Part shown: positions 25,587-33,900 of the stretch, piece by piece
How positions within the stretch are numbered: position 1 is the stretch's first letter
Layout of the letters: every line of letters begins with the position of its first letter
DNA from: Micavibrio_C sp964577255
Lineage (GTDB): Bacteria; Pseudomonadota; Alphaproteobacteria; Micavibrionales; Micavibrionaceae
Direction: 5' to 3'
Assembly: GCA_964577255.1 (NCBI GenBank)
Contig: CAZNYM010000017.1
Span: forward strand, 1-37,458
Length of the DNA: 37,458 nucleotides
Program-made: the position numbers and the translations under genes
Notes under the pieces: generated by a model
Database searches by the model: none
What the model saw: the letters and a program-made list of their open reading frames with translations, nothing else
What the model was told of the DNA's origin: nothing

Positions 25587-25706
25587 CTTCCCGTCTTAAC
25601 GAAAGCTTAAAAACAACGGCGCTTTCCGCCATAAAGTTACGTCTAATCTTAAGCGTCTTTTTACCCCGCGCTGGTAGGGTGGCCTTATCGAACGGGGATG
25701 CCATCA

Positions 25707-26210
25707 ATGACGGAAAGCACGGCACAAAAACCAGCCTTCACGACCGGCGATTTCAACGACCGGCCCGACGGCATCGGCATCCTCGCGGACAAACTGCGGT
25801 GCATATTCGAGAGGAACGGGGAACCCGGCGCCACAACGGCATACGCTGCGACGAGCAGGGGCGCGTTGGACAGGGGGGTGGCCGTCCTGCCTTTCAGGCG
25901 GGCGGCGGCGCGGGTTCCCGCTTCTTCTCCGCCGCTGAAAACCCGCAAAAGCGACAATACCGATTCGCTGCTGGGCACGCTGTTCATGCAGGCCCTGGTG
26001 GGCGTGCCGGTGGCCGCTGCCGCGAGCCAGGCCCTGCCGTTCGACATTCCGGCGCCGCTTGCGAAAATCGACTGGTTCAATGCCATCGAGCTCTATGACG
26101 AATTCCGCCAGGATCGCGCCCAAAATCCCCCGACGCGCCGGACATATGACATCCCACCGCCTTTTATAACCGCTGCCGGTGCCTGGGCCGCACCCATGCC
26201 CCGGATTTAG
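25707..26210 (+). CDS. Hypothetical protein
   Basis: This 167-residue protein has no recognised domain. It is rich in Ala, Pro and Arg, with a low-complexity middle (RRAAARVPASSPP), one weakly hydrophobic segment near residues 90-115, and a Pro/Arg-rich C-terminus. The ATG at 25707 is preferred to the in-frame one at 25698 because GGGG lies at normal ribosome-binding distance from it. Codon use looks like that of its neighbours. It could be lineage-specific. The frame is open for 170 codons while the opposite strand is also partly open, so confidence that it is a gene is moderate. Confidence 0.5.
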   Translation: MTESTAQKPAFTTGDFNDRPDGIGILADKLRCIFERNGEPGATTAYAATSRGALDRGVAVLPFRRAAARVPASSPPLKTRKSDNTDSLLGTLFMQALVGVPVAAAASQALPFDIPAPLAKIDWFNAIELYDEFRQDRAQNPPTRRTYDIPPPFITAAGAWAAPMPRI

Positions 26211-26240
26211 CAGCCTTTTCACCGGGCCCACCCTTTCCCC

Positions 26241-26269
26241 TTAAGCCGCCGTTCCCCCTATGTTATAAT
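26241..26269 (+). promoter_or_regulatory. Promoter with perfect extended -10 box
   Basis: TGT-TATAAT (26261-26269) is a perfect extended -10. The -35 position (TTAAGC, 26241-26246, spacer 17) is weak. The predicted transcription start near 26275 excludes the ATG at 26268 and supports 26292 as the start of the next gene. Confidence 0.6.
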
Positions 26270-26291
26270 GAAGGGGCGAGGACTTACGGCC

Positions 26292-27248
26292 ATGCCCGAT
26301 TTCAATACATCGCTTCTGCGCGAGAAATTCGTTATCCGCGACGCCCTGCCGGACAAGCGCGGAGAAGCGAGGCCGGTCATCGCTCTTTCCAACCGCCTGC
26401 CGCTGGCGCTGAGCAGTCGCAACGGCGATGTGCAGGAAAACTTTGTCGTCCGCGCCCAGAATATGCACGGCTGCGTGCGCATGGCGGCGCGCATCGCCCA
26501 GGAATTCGCTCAAGTCGGCCCGCTGACCGACCGCGCCCGGCCTTTCGACTGGGTAGGGGCCTGGGAAGGGATCAACAAGGGGTTTGAAAGCACGTATAAC
26601 GAACTGCGCTGGGTCGCGGTCTATCACCGTGGGCGCATCGTGTTCGAAGCCGGACGCGAGCACCGTCACCCGTTTCTGGACGTGATCGAGCAGTGCGACG
26701 CGCGCAATAGCGCCGGCTATGAGCGCGCCGTCAGCGTGGCCGAGGACGCGTTCAAGCAGGCGGGCAAGCTTGTCACCATCGAGCACGACGCCAATGTGGC
26801 GCTGGTGGTGACGATCACGCCCGACGAAGGAAAGTGCGGCGTGATTGTGCGTGGTCCCAATCACACCACCACGTTTAATTTCAGCGCCCGGCGCAAGGGT
26901 GACCGGTTGGTGCAGGTGTCGGAATGCCTGTCGCTGGCGGCGGCGTTCCTGGAGGGTATTCAGCTTGCGTTCCTGGTCGGGATGACGCGGCGCAAGGTGC
27001 AGTATGAATTGATCGGCGAGACTTCCGCCGAAGCCCGCAAGGCCGAGGAGGCGGCGCAGCGCCTGTTCCGCCTGCGCGATGCCATTACCCAGTTCGAGAC
27101 TCTGCTCGACGTTTTTTACCGCCCCGAGCGCCCCGAATTCTCGAAGATGATCGACGATGCCGGAGAATTCGCCAAGAAAGTGCTTTCAGCTGATGTCGAG
27201 CGCCGCATCCAGGCCGGCGACGCCGACATGAACGGCTGGGTGGCGTAA
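26292..27248 (+). CDS. Protein of unknown function, 318 residues
   Basis: The protein has no signal peptide, and I recognise no family. It shows a mixed alpha/beta region (about residues 90-215: LRWVAVYHRGRIVFEAG, VTIEHDANVALVVTITPDEG, GVIVRGPNHTTTFNFSARRKGD). A hydrophobic segment follows (SLAAAFLEGIQLAFLVGM), then a helical C-terminal region (about 240-310). The strand-rich centre could be a small-ligand or oligomerisation domain, but that is speculation. A GAGG site precedes the ATG, and a strong extended -10 promoter lies upstream. It converges with the HD-motif gene, with 19 bases between. Confidence 0.7.
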   Translation: MPDFNTSLLREKFVIRDALPDKRGEARPVIALSNRLPLALSSRNGDVQENFVVRAQNMHGCVRMAARIAQEFAQVGPLTDRARPFDWVGAWEGINKGFESTYNELRWVAVYHRGRIVFEAGREHRHPFLDVIEQCDARNSAGYERAVSVAEDAFKQAGKLVTIEHDANVALVVTITPDEGKCGVIVRGPNHTTTFNFSARRKGDRLVQVSECLSLAAAFLEGIQLAFLVGMTRRKVQYELIGETSAEARKAEEAAQRLFRLRDAITQFETLLDVFYRPERPEFSKMIDDAGEFAKKVLSADVERRIQAGDADMNGWVA

Positions 27249-27267
27249 GGTTTTCCGAAGGAGTCCG

Positions 27268-28890
27268 TCAGGTTGGACGAGCGGCCCGCTCCAGATTCTC
27301 GATATGCCTATAGGCATCGCGCTTGTGCGCCTCGCGGTCGAACATAAGGCCGGTCAGAGCCGCCGGCCGGTCGAGCAGCAGAATCTCACCGCGTTTGTAT
27401 ATCTTCCCTGTTTTGGGATCCCTGTCTTCCACTATGCCCGGCACATAGCCTGTCGCCAGCGCGCGCCGGTAAAGCTCGACGACGTCCTCGCGCCGCAGGG
27501 CCACAAGCCCCATGGGCAATCCGGCCGCGCCGCTGAATTCGCTCTGGAAGCGGGATGAAGATTTGGCGATCTGCTCCGCTTCATAGGTGGCGACGGCGCG
27601 GGCCAGCTTGATTTCTTCCTGCCGCTGCCGCGCTTCGCGGGGCGAGAAGGGGGATCCGTCTTCGTGCCGGGGCGTTTCATTGATGAAATAAGTTTTGAGA
27701 AAAAAGGCTTCGGGCCCCTTTTCAAAAAAATCGATGGAAGTCTGGTAAACCCATTCCAGCGCAAAACGGCGCAGAGTCTTTTCCATTTCGCTGTTTTCAT
27801 CGGTTTCAGCCGAAAGCTCACCCACATGGCCTTCGCAGTACTGGGCGTTAACGGTCAGGCGGCGGCCCACGCTCAGGCTGTGAACCAGGACGTCTTCGGT
27901 CGAGCCGTCGTCTTTCATGACCTGGTTGAGGCAGCTGGTTATCATACGGTTAAGGTGGCGCGTGCCTTGGACCCGTTCGCACACGGCGCCCAGGCGGTAC
28001 AAAAACGGGTGGCGGCTGTGGTCGGGATTTTCGATTCCCTCCCAGTTTTCCAGCAGGAAGGCAAAAAGATTCTGTCCGTGGCGGCTGAGCGTGACGTCTT
28101 CTCCGGTTTGCGCTTTAACCTCGCCCGCCATTTGCTCGTCGGATTTTTTTGTCCCCTGGTTTTGCACGTTGAGATTGCCCTTGATCCGGTCGATGCGGTC
28201 GAAGAAATCCTTTTCGCTGATGGCGCCGTCGATGGCGCAGCTGATCGCCAGGCGCACGCCATGCGTGAAAACGGCGCGCTCGAAGGCGGTTTTATCCTTG
28301 ACGTCGAAAGAGCCGGCGCTGACGACCTGGGCCAGCGAGCCGGCTTCGCCGAACATCTCGCCCAGATCGTGCACCAGCATGGTCAGGCAAATCATCTGGA
28401 AGGAGCGGAAGAAATCGACATCCTCGCCCAGCAGGGGCTGGGTCTCAAGCGCTTTTTGAAAGATGCGAAAGGCCTGCAGCGGCGTGTGCAGAGAGTGGAC
28501 GGCGGTGTTCTCGCCCTTGTGCTGCTCGATCACCGGCTCTCCGCGATAGCGCGGCGATTCCTGCAGCACGGTGTAGCATAGCGCCAGCATATCGACGACC
28601 GGGCGCTTGAGCCCCAGATGCAGCCGCTCGTTGATATAGCTGAGCGACTTGTGCAGGTTCTCGTGCCACTGCGCGCGGCTGAAAGCGCGGCCGTGGCGGT
28701 TGGTGGTGAATTCATGCCCGGTCAGGGCGGCGATCTGCGCCGACAGGCGCTCATAGACTATTTCGGCGCTCTGGGGCCGTTCGCTCTGGATGCCGAAAGC
28801 CTGGGCCAGCTTCCGGAAGTCCATACGGCCGGCGGGCGTAATGTCATCAGGGAAATCGAGCGCGGGGATCAGTTTGCTGACACCGGACAT
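27268..28890 (-). CDS. Unrecognised large protein with HD-type metal-binding motif
   Basis: This 540-residue cytoplasmic protein contains the pattern of an HD-domain phosphohydrolase. His132/His135 lie in NTAVHSLHTPLQ, the His-Asp pair 174-175 in MICLTMLVHDLGEMFGE, and a further His near 210 (FTHGVRLAISC). HD enzymes cleave phosphate esters of nucleotides or second messengers; the substrate here is unknown. The N-terminal 100 residues and the long C-terminal half (charged, helical) match nothing I know. No receiver, GGDEF or (p)ppGpp synthetase motif is seen. It has its own promoter. The gene is downstream of tetR on the same strand but is probably separate. Confidence 0.7.
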   Translation of the reverse strand: MSGVSKLIPALDFPDDITPAGRMDFRKLAQAFGIQSERPQSAEIVYERLSAQIAALTGHEFTTNRHGRAFSRAQWHENLHKSLSYINERLHLGLKRPVVDMLALCYTVLQESPRYRGEPVIEQHKGENTAVHSLHTPLQAFRIFQKALETQPLLGEDVDFFRSFQMICLTMLVHDLGEMFGEAGSLAQVVSAGSFDVKDKTAFERAVFTHGVRLAISCAIDGAISEKDFFDRIDRIKGNLNVQNQGTKKSDEQMAGEVKAQTGEDVTLSRHGQNLFAFLLENWEGIENPDHSRHPFLYRLGAVCERVQGTRHLNRMITSCLNQVMKDDGSTEDVLVHSLSVGRRLTVNAQYCEGHVGELSAETDENSEMEKTLRRFALEWVYQTSIDFFEKGPEAFFLKTYFINETPRHEDGSPFSPREARQRQEEIKLARAVATYEAEQIAKSSSRFQSEFSGAAGLPMGLVALRREDVVELYRRALATGYVPGIVEDRDPKTGKIYKRGEILLLDRPAALTGLMFDREAHKRDAYRHIENLERAARPT

Positions 28891-28925
28891 GTAAACCTCA
28901 TGATCGTTTTTTATTGTCCGTTCAG

Positions 28926-28954
28926 CTTATATTATTTTCTATAAAAATCAACAA
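28926..28954 (-). promoter_or_regulatory. Promoter of the HD-motif gene
   Basis: On the minus strand TTGTTG (28954-28949) and TATAAG (28931-28926) are separated by 17 bases in an AT-rich segment, 36 bases before the ATG at 28890. The -10 matches five of six consensus bases, the -35 three. A GAGG site precedes the ATG. Confidence 0.4.
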
Positions 28955-28964
28955 GGGGCAGGGA

Positions 28965-29591
28965 CTAAGCTCCCGGTTTTCCACTGCTTTCCAGCCCGCG
29001 CATGAAGGTTTCAACCATGTAATCCATCAGGGATTCAAGTTTTAGGCTTTCATTAACCACCGCAAACTTGCCCGACTGTTCAAGGAAGCACAGGCCGTGC
29101 ACGGACGACCACAGGATGCGCGCCGCCATCTTGGGCGATTTTTTATCGCTGTCCTTGTAGTACGGGCGCAGGAGCGTCTCGAGCGGCTGGAACAGCTTCT
29201 CCACGTCGTCGCTGAACCAGGAGGGCAGGGCGTGGCCGGGCGCGAGGCGGTGCGTGAACAGCATGAGCCAGAAGGGCTTCTCCTCGACGCAGAAAGCGTG
29301 GTAGCGCCGCGCCATAAGCTTCATGTTGGCGAGCGCCGTTTTCCTGGGGTCGTTGCAGGCGGGATCGGCCAGCACGGCGTAAAGCCGCGCGAGCGTGCCG
29401 GCATTGAGGCGCAGATAAAGATCGTCCATCGAGGGGAAGACGTTATAGATGGTGCCGGGTGCGTAGCCGATCTCCTCGGCCAGCCGGCGGGCGGTCAGCC
29501 CCTCGAAGCCGTGCACCTTCACGATGGCCGCCGCGCGGGTCAGCATCATGCTTTCCAGTTCGTCGCGGGTGTGGTCGTTGCGGCGGGCCAT
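28965..29591 (-). CDS. TetR-family transcriptional repressor
   Basis: The 208-residue protein has a TetR N-terminal helix-turn-helix (residues 34-60: TARRLAEEIGYAPGTIYNVF then PSMDDLYL). Its ligand domain is of the WHG type, with KPFWLMLFTHRLAPGH near 110 and ILWSSVHGLCFLEQSGKF near 170. The ligand is unknown; relatives often sense acyl-CoAs or hydrophobic compounds. Start 29591 has AAGGA seven bases upstream; the longer frame would begin inside the operator. It is divergent from the lipoprotein-hydrolase pair. The shared operator TTGAAC-N3-GTTCAA in both this region and upstream of 30758 makes it the likely repressor of itself and of both operons. Confidence 0.92.
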   Translation of the reverse strand: MARRNDHTRDELESMMLTRAAAIVKVHGFEGLTARRLAEEIGYAPGTIYNVFPSMDDLYLRLNAGTLARLYAVLADPACNDPRKTALANMKLMARRYHAFCVEEKPFWLMLFTHRLAPGHALPSWFSDDVEKLFQPLETLLRPYYKDSDKKSPKMAARILWSSVHGLCFLEQSGKFAVVNESLKLESLMDYMVETFMRGLESSGKPGA

Positions 29592-29630
29592 GGCTTGATT
29601 CCTTGCTGTTCCCCTCAGGCTATCCGATTC

Positions 29631-29701
29631 TTGAACGGGGTTCAATTTATATATTGGACATTGTTCAAAATTATGCGAGGATGGAAATATACAATGTTCA
29701 G
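29631..29701. promoter_or_regulatory. Operator cluster in the tetR-lipoprotein divergent region
   Basis: Three related 15-base sites are visible. TTGAAC-GGG-GTTCAA (29631-29645) is perfect. TTGGAC-ATT-GTTCAA (29654-29668) has one mismatch between its arms. A degenerate site at 29687-29701 agrees at 11 of 15 positions with the best site at 30722. The third would cover the transcription start expected from a TACAAT box at 29690-29695. The AT-rich TATATAAA between sites one and two may serve tetR on the other strand. Confidence 0.75.
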
Positions 29702-29718
29702 AACAAGGAGAGACGGAC

Positions 29719-29883
29719 GTGAAAAAGATGTTGAGAATCTGTGTGCTGCCGGCGGCCCTGCCGGCGCTGGGCGGCTGCGCGACCTATGATGCGGCGACGT
29801 GCTTTCTGGAGCTCGGAAGCTTGCCGCTCTGCTTTTTGGCGGGGGATTGCGTGCCCTGCGAAGAGCTTGCGGAGCGCCTTTGA
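29719..29883 (+). CDS. 54-residue Cys-rich lipoprotein
   Basis: A GTG start with AAGGAG upstream opens a 54-codon frame. It reads a basic start (MKKMLRI), a hydrophobic stretch rich in Leu, Pro and Ala, and the lipobox LGGC with Cys20. The mature part of 35 residues has Cys at 28, 38, 44 and 47, an unusual density. An ATG three codons on is an alternative start. It lies directly under the TetR operators and 77 bases before the hydrolase ATG, so it is probably the first gene of that operon. Role unknown; a membrane-anchored partner of the hydrolase is possible. Confidence 0.65.
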   Translation: MKKMLRICVLPAALPALGGCATYDAATCFLELGSLPLCFLAGDCVPCEELAERL

Positions 29884-29960
29884 CATTGACGATAGTGCGT
29901 ATCATAAGCGCGTTGCTTATATTGTCCGTGACACCCTCGTGGCCCCGGGAGGCTCGCTCC

Positions 29961-30638
29961 ATGACTGCGGAGAACAAGGATACCGTCGTACTTCTGCATG
30001 GCATTGGCCATACGCGCTGGAACATGTGGGGTGTGGAAAAGCGCCTGCGTCGCCACGGCTTCGATGTGGTGAATATTTCCTATTCCTCGCTGCGCTACGG
30101 CCTCGACGATCTTTCGGACAAGGTATGGGAACGCCTGGCGCGCGAAGGGGTATGGGAGAAGGGCGGGCGTGTGCATTTCGTGACCCATTCCATGGGCGGC
30201 CTCGTGGCGCGGCGTCTTCTGGGCCGCTACCGCGCGCAGATCAAGGCCGGCAGGCTCGGGCGCGTGGTGATGATCGCGCCGCCGCAGGGCGGCAGTGAAA
30301 TCGCCGATCTTCTGCACCGCCTGCCGCCTTACCGCTGGCTGTACGGCCCGGCGGGGCAGGAGCTGACCACGACGGCGCGGCAGAAGGCGGACGACCCGCT
30401 TTATTACGAGGCGGCGGTGATCGCCGGCACCAAGGGCCGGTATTACCCCGTCGCCAACCTGTTTTTCCCCGGCGGCGCTTGCAGCCATGACGGCCGCGTG
30501 GCGGTGGCCAGGGCGGGGCATCCGGGCCTGGCGGCCTTCGCCACGGTCGATGCCACCCACAGCTTCATTTCCTGGCGCGGCGACGTGCAGGACATGGCGG
30601 CGTCCTTCCTGGCCACCGGCCGTCTTTTTAATAACTAA
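29961..30638 (+). CDS. Alpha/beta hydrolase (lipase/esterase-like)
   Basis: The 225-residue protein has the hydrolase oxyanion motif VVLLHGIGHTRWNMW (residues 9-23) and the nucleophile elbow VHFVTHSMGGLVARR with Ser77. A late Asp197/His200 in TVDATHSFISW supplies the His. This is typical of small lipases and esterases; a phospholipid or lysophospholipid substrate is suggested only by its neighbours. Start 29961 is chosen for its GGGAGG site 8 bases upstream. In-frame GTG 29895 or TTG 29886 would add a hydrophobic segment (RIISALLILSV) like a signal peptide but have no ribosome binding site. Location, cytoplasm or envelope, depends on that choice. Confidence 0.85.
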   Translation: MTAENKDTVVLLHGIGHTRWNMWGVEKRLRRHGFDVVNISYSSLRYGLDDLSDKVWERLAREGVWEKGGRVHFVTHSMGGLVARRLLGRYRAQIKAGRLGRVVMIAPPQGGSEIADLLHRLPPYRWLYGPAGQELTTTARQKADDPLYYEAAVIAGTKGRYYPVANLFFPGGACSHDGRVAVARAGHPGLAAFATVDATHSFISWRGDVQDMAASFLATGRLFNN

Positions 30639-30687
30639 TTGATATCATTATATTAATTTCCTCAAGACGGTGTCCCGAAGATTTTTA

Positions 30688-30737
30688 TTGAACAAAGTTC
30701 AGAACAATGGCATACTCATAATTGAACATTGTTCAAT
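30688..30737. promoter_or_regulatory. Two TetR-type operators and promoter before the microprotein-aas operon
   Basis: TTGAAC-AAA-GTTCAG (30688-30702) and the perfect palindrome ATTGAAC-ATT-GTTCAAT (30721-30737) lie in the 119-base gap. The core of the second differs at one base from the site at 29654. TTGAAC (30688-30693) with CATACT (30711-30716), spacer 17, could be the promoter. Site one would then cover the -35 box and site two the transcription start, ideal for repression. Confidence 0.75.
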
Positions 30738-30757
30738 ATTAACGAAAGGGACAACAA

Positions 30758-30892
30758 ATGGATCAGCTCATTCTTACGCTTCTGATGATGACGACCGCGC
30801 CCGTCTGGGTTCTGACCTTCGATTTCATCAGCGCACACATCAAAGCGAAAAAAGTGGCGCGTAATTTCTACGCCGGCCCGTGGTGGTTCTAA
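30758..30892 (+). CDS. 44-residue membrane microprotein
   Basis: An ATG with AAAGGGA six bases upstream opens a 44-codon frame directly below the TetR operators. Residues 4-24 form one hydrophobic helix (begins LILTLLMMTTAPVWVLTF). A basic stretch (HIKAKKVARN) follows, then an aromatic end (FYAGPWWF). It should be a single-pass inner-membrane protein with the basic part inside. It is the first gene of the operon with the 1129-residue fusion, which starts 56 bases after its stop. A regulatory or assembly partner of the fusion is a reasonable guess. I know of no named family. Confidence 0.65.
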   Translation: MDQLILTLLMMTTAPVWVLTFDFISAHIKAKKVARNFYAGPWWF

Positions 30893-30948
30893 GGTTTCGC
30901 GAAAACAAGAAAGAAAAACAAAAAGCCAAAACGAAAAAGGTGTGTGAC

Positions 30949-33900
30949 ATGAGCCAGTTCGAACTTCTTGTCCGCCGCAATTTCCTGCCGCTGTTCACGG
31001 CGCAGTTTCTGGGCGCGCTGCATGACAATCTGTTCAAGAACGCGCTGGTGGTCGCGCTTTTGTTCAAGACCGCGGCGCTGGACGCGCAGGGGGCGCAGCT
31101 TCTGACCACGCTCGCGGCCGCCGTGTTCATTCTGCCTTATGTTCTGTTCTCGGCCCAGGGCGGGGAGCTGGCAACCCGTTTTCCCAAGCACCTTGTCATT
31201 CGCGCGATCAAGGTCGTGGAAGCGGGTATCGCCGTCATGGGCATTATAGCACTGACGGGTGGGTCTCTCACGCTCGCCTTCGTCACACTTTTCGCGCTGG
31301 GGACGCATTCGGCTTTTTTCAGCCCAGTCAAATATTCGCTCCTGCCCGAGCATCTCACGCCCGCGCAGCTGGTGGGCGGGAATGCGCTTCTGAACACCGG
31401 CACGTTTATGGCCATTCTGGCCGGCACGCTTCTGGGCACGGGCCTGATGGCTCTGCCGCAGGGCGAAATCTATGTCAGCGCGCTGGTGGGGCTCTGCGCC
31501 GCCGCCGGTCTGATAGCGGCCTGGTTCATCCCGCAAACGACGGCGGCGCAGCCCTTCCTGCATCTGCAGGCCAATCCTCTGCGCGTGACCGCTTCCTGCC
31601 TGCGGATGATGCCAGACCTGCCGCTTACGCTCCGCCGCACCATCCTGGGCATTTCCTGGTTTTACTTCATGGGCGGGATGTTCCTCGCGCAGCTGCCGAA
31701 CTTCGTTCATGACATTCTCAAGGCCGACGCCGCGACGCTGACGCTTGTGCTGGTGATTTTCTCGCTCGGCATCGCCGCGGGCGGGCTGCTCAACAACCGC
31801 CTGCTACGGGGGCGGCTGGAAGCGGTTTACGTGCCGGTCGCGGTTCTTGGGATCAGCCTGTTTTCCTTTGACCTCTATCTGGCGAGTGCTGTAGCTACGG
31901 GGCACCTGAGTTTCCGCGCGGGGCTCGATATCGGACTTATCGCCCTGTGCGGCGGGCTGTTCGTCGTGCCGCTCGAGGCCATCCTGCAGCACGGCAGCGA
32001 CAAGCGCGTGCGCTCGCGCGTGATGGCGCTCAACGCCGTCATGAATGCGCTCTTCATCGTCGCCTCCAGCCTCTTTTCCATGGCGCTGATCGCGGCCGGT
32101 CTGGACGTGCGCGCCTTGTTCGCTGCGTTCGCCGCCGCCAACCTGGCGGTGGCGTTCTATATTTGCCGCCTGATGCCCGATTACCTCATCAAGACCGTCC
32201 TGCAGGGCGCGCTGAAAGCGCTTTACCGCGTCGAAGTGCGCGGGCTCGAAAACTATCCCAGGGCCGGGGAGCGCGCCGTGATCGTCGCCAATCATGTTTC
32301 TTTCATCGATCCGCCAATTCTGGCCGCCTTCCTGCCCGGCCGGCCGATGTTCGCGGTCAACAGCCGCGTGGCCCGCTGGTTCTGGGTGGCGCCATTCCTG
32401 AAGCTGGTCGACTTCTTCCCACTCGATCCCACCAGCCCCTATGCGCTCAAAAGCCTGATCCGCAAGGTGGAAGAAAACCGCCATGTGGTGATCTTTCCCG
32501 AGGGGCGCCTGACCGAAACCGGCGGCCTGATGAAAATTTACGACGGCCCCGGTATGATCGCGGCCCGCACCGGCGCGATGGTCGTGCCCGTGCGCCTGGA
32601 GGGCGTACAGCATACGCCGTTTTCCCGACTGAAGGGCAAGATCGCGCCGCGCCTGTTCCCGCGCATCGTTGTGACCATTCTGCCGCCGCGCGCCTTTACC
32701 GTCGATGAAGCCCTCAGAGGGAAAGCCCGCCGTGCTTTCGCCGGAAATCAATTATATAATGTGATGGAGGATATGATGTTCGACACCGCCGCCACCGGAT
32801 CCACGCTGTTCGACGCTTTGCTGGCGGCCGCGCGCCGCCACGGGGGCAGGGCCATGATCGCCGAGGATATCGACCGCAGGCCGCTTTCCTACCGCCGCCT
32901 GATCCGGGGCGCGGTGGTGCTGGGCCGGGCGATTTCCACTTTCACCGGGAAAGGGGAGAATGTCGGCCTGATGCTGCCCAATTCGGCAGCCGCCCTGGCC
33001 AGTTTCTTCGCGCTACAGGCTTACGGCCGCCGCCCGGCGATGATCAATTTCTCCGCCGGCGCGCGCACGATGGCCGCCGCCTGCCAGACCGCGCAGGTGA
33101 AAACCGTTCTGACCTCCCGCCGTTTTGTGAGCAAGGCCGGGCTTGAAGATGCCGTGGCCACGCTTGAGGCCGTCGCGCGCGTGGTGTATCTCGAGGACAT
33201 CCGCGCGCGCCTGCGCTTCACCGACAAGCTGCGCGGCCTTCTGACCGATCCCGCGCGCCTGCACAGGGCGCAGGCGGTGAAGGGGGACGATCCCGCCGTG
33301 ATCCTGTTCACCTCGGGCTCCGAGGGCGTGCCCAAGGGCGTAGTGCTGAGCCACGGCAACCTCCTCTCGAACATCGCCCAGGTGACGGCGCGGGTGGATT
33401 TCAACCGCCAGGATGTGGTATTCAACGCCCTGCCGCTGTTTCACTCGTTCGGTTTGACGGGCGGCGCGCTGCTGCCGGTTCTTTCGGGCGTGCGCACGTT
33501 CCTGTATCCGAATCCGCTGCATTACCGCATCATTCCCGAACTGGTTTATGCCACCAACACCACCATCATGTTCGGCACCGACACGTTTTTACAGGGTTAT
33601 GCCCGTGCCGCCGATCCTTACGACTTCTATCGCCTGCGCTATGTTTTCGCGGGCGCCGAGAAAGTGAAAGACCAGACGCGCCAGCTTTACATGGAGAAAT
33701 TCGGCGTGCCGATCCTCGAAGGCTACGGCACCACCGAAACCGCGCCCGTGATCGCCGTCAATTCGGCGATGAAGCAAAAGCCCGGCACGGTCGGGCGTCT
33801 GATGCCCGGCATGTCCTGGCGCCTGGAGCCGGTCGAGGGCGTGAGCGAGGGCGGCCGCTTCTATGTGCGCGGGCCTAACGTGATGCTGGGCTATTATAAG

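Noticed and set aside
25486..25725. A 79-codon minus-strand frame between two unknown genes
   Set aside because: It reads through the tandem hairpins and T run and overlaps the start of the gene at 25707; no ribosome binding site.
30880..30948. GTG start for the LplT-Aas fusion inside the microprotein gene
   Set aside because: It would add a Lys-rich 23-residue leader with no ribosome binding site; the ATG at 30949 has AAAGG at good spacing and begins the family N-terminus.
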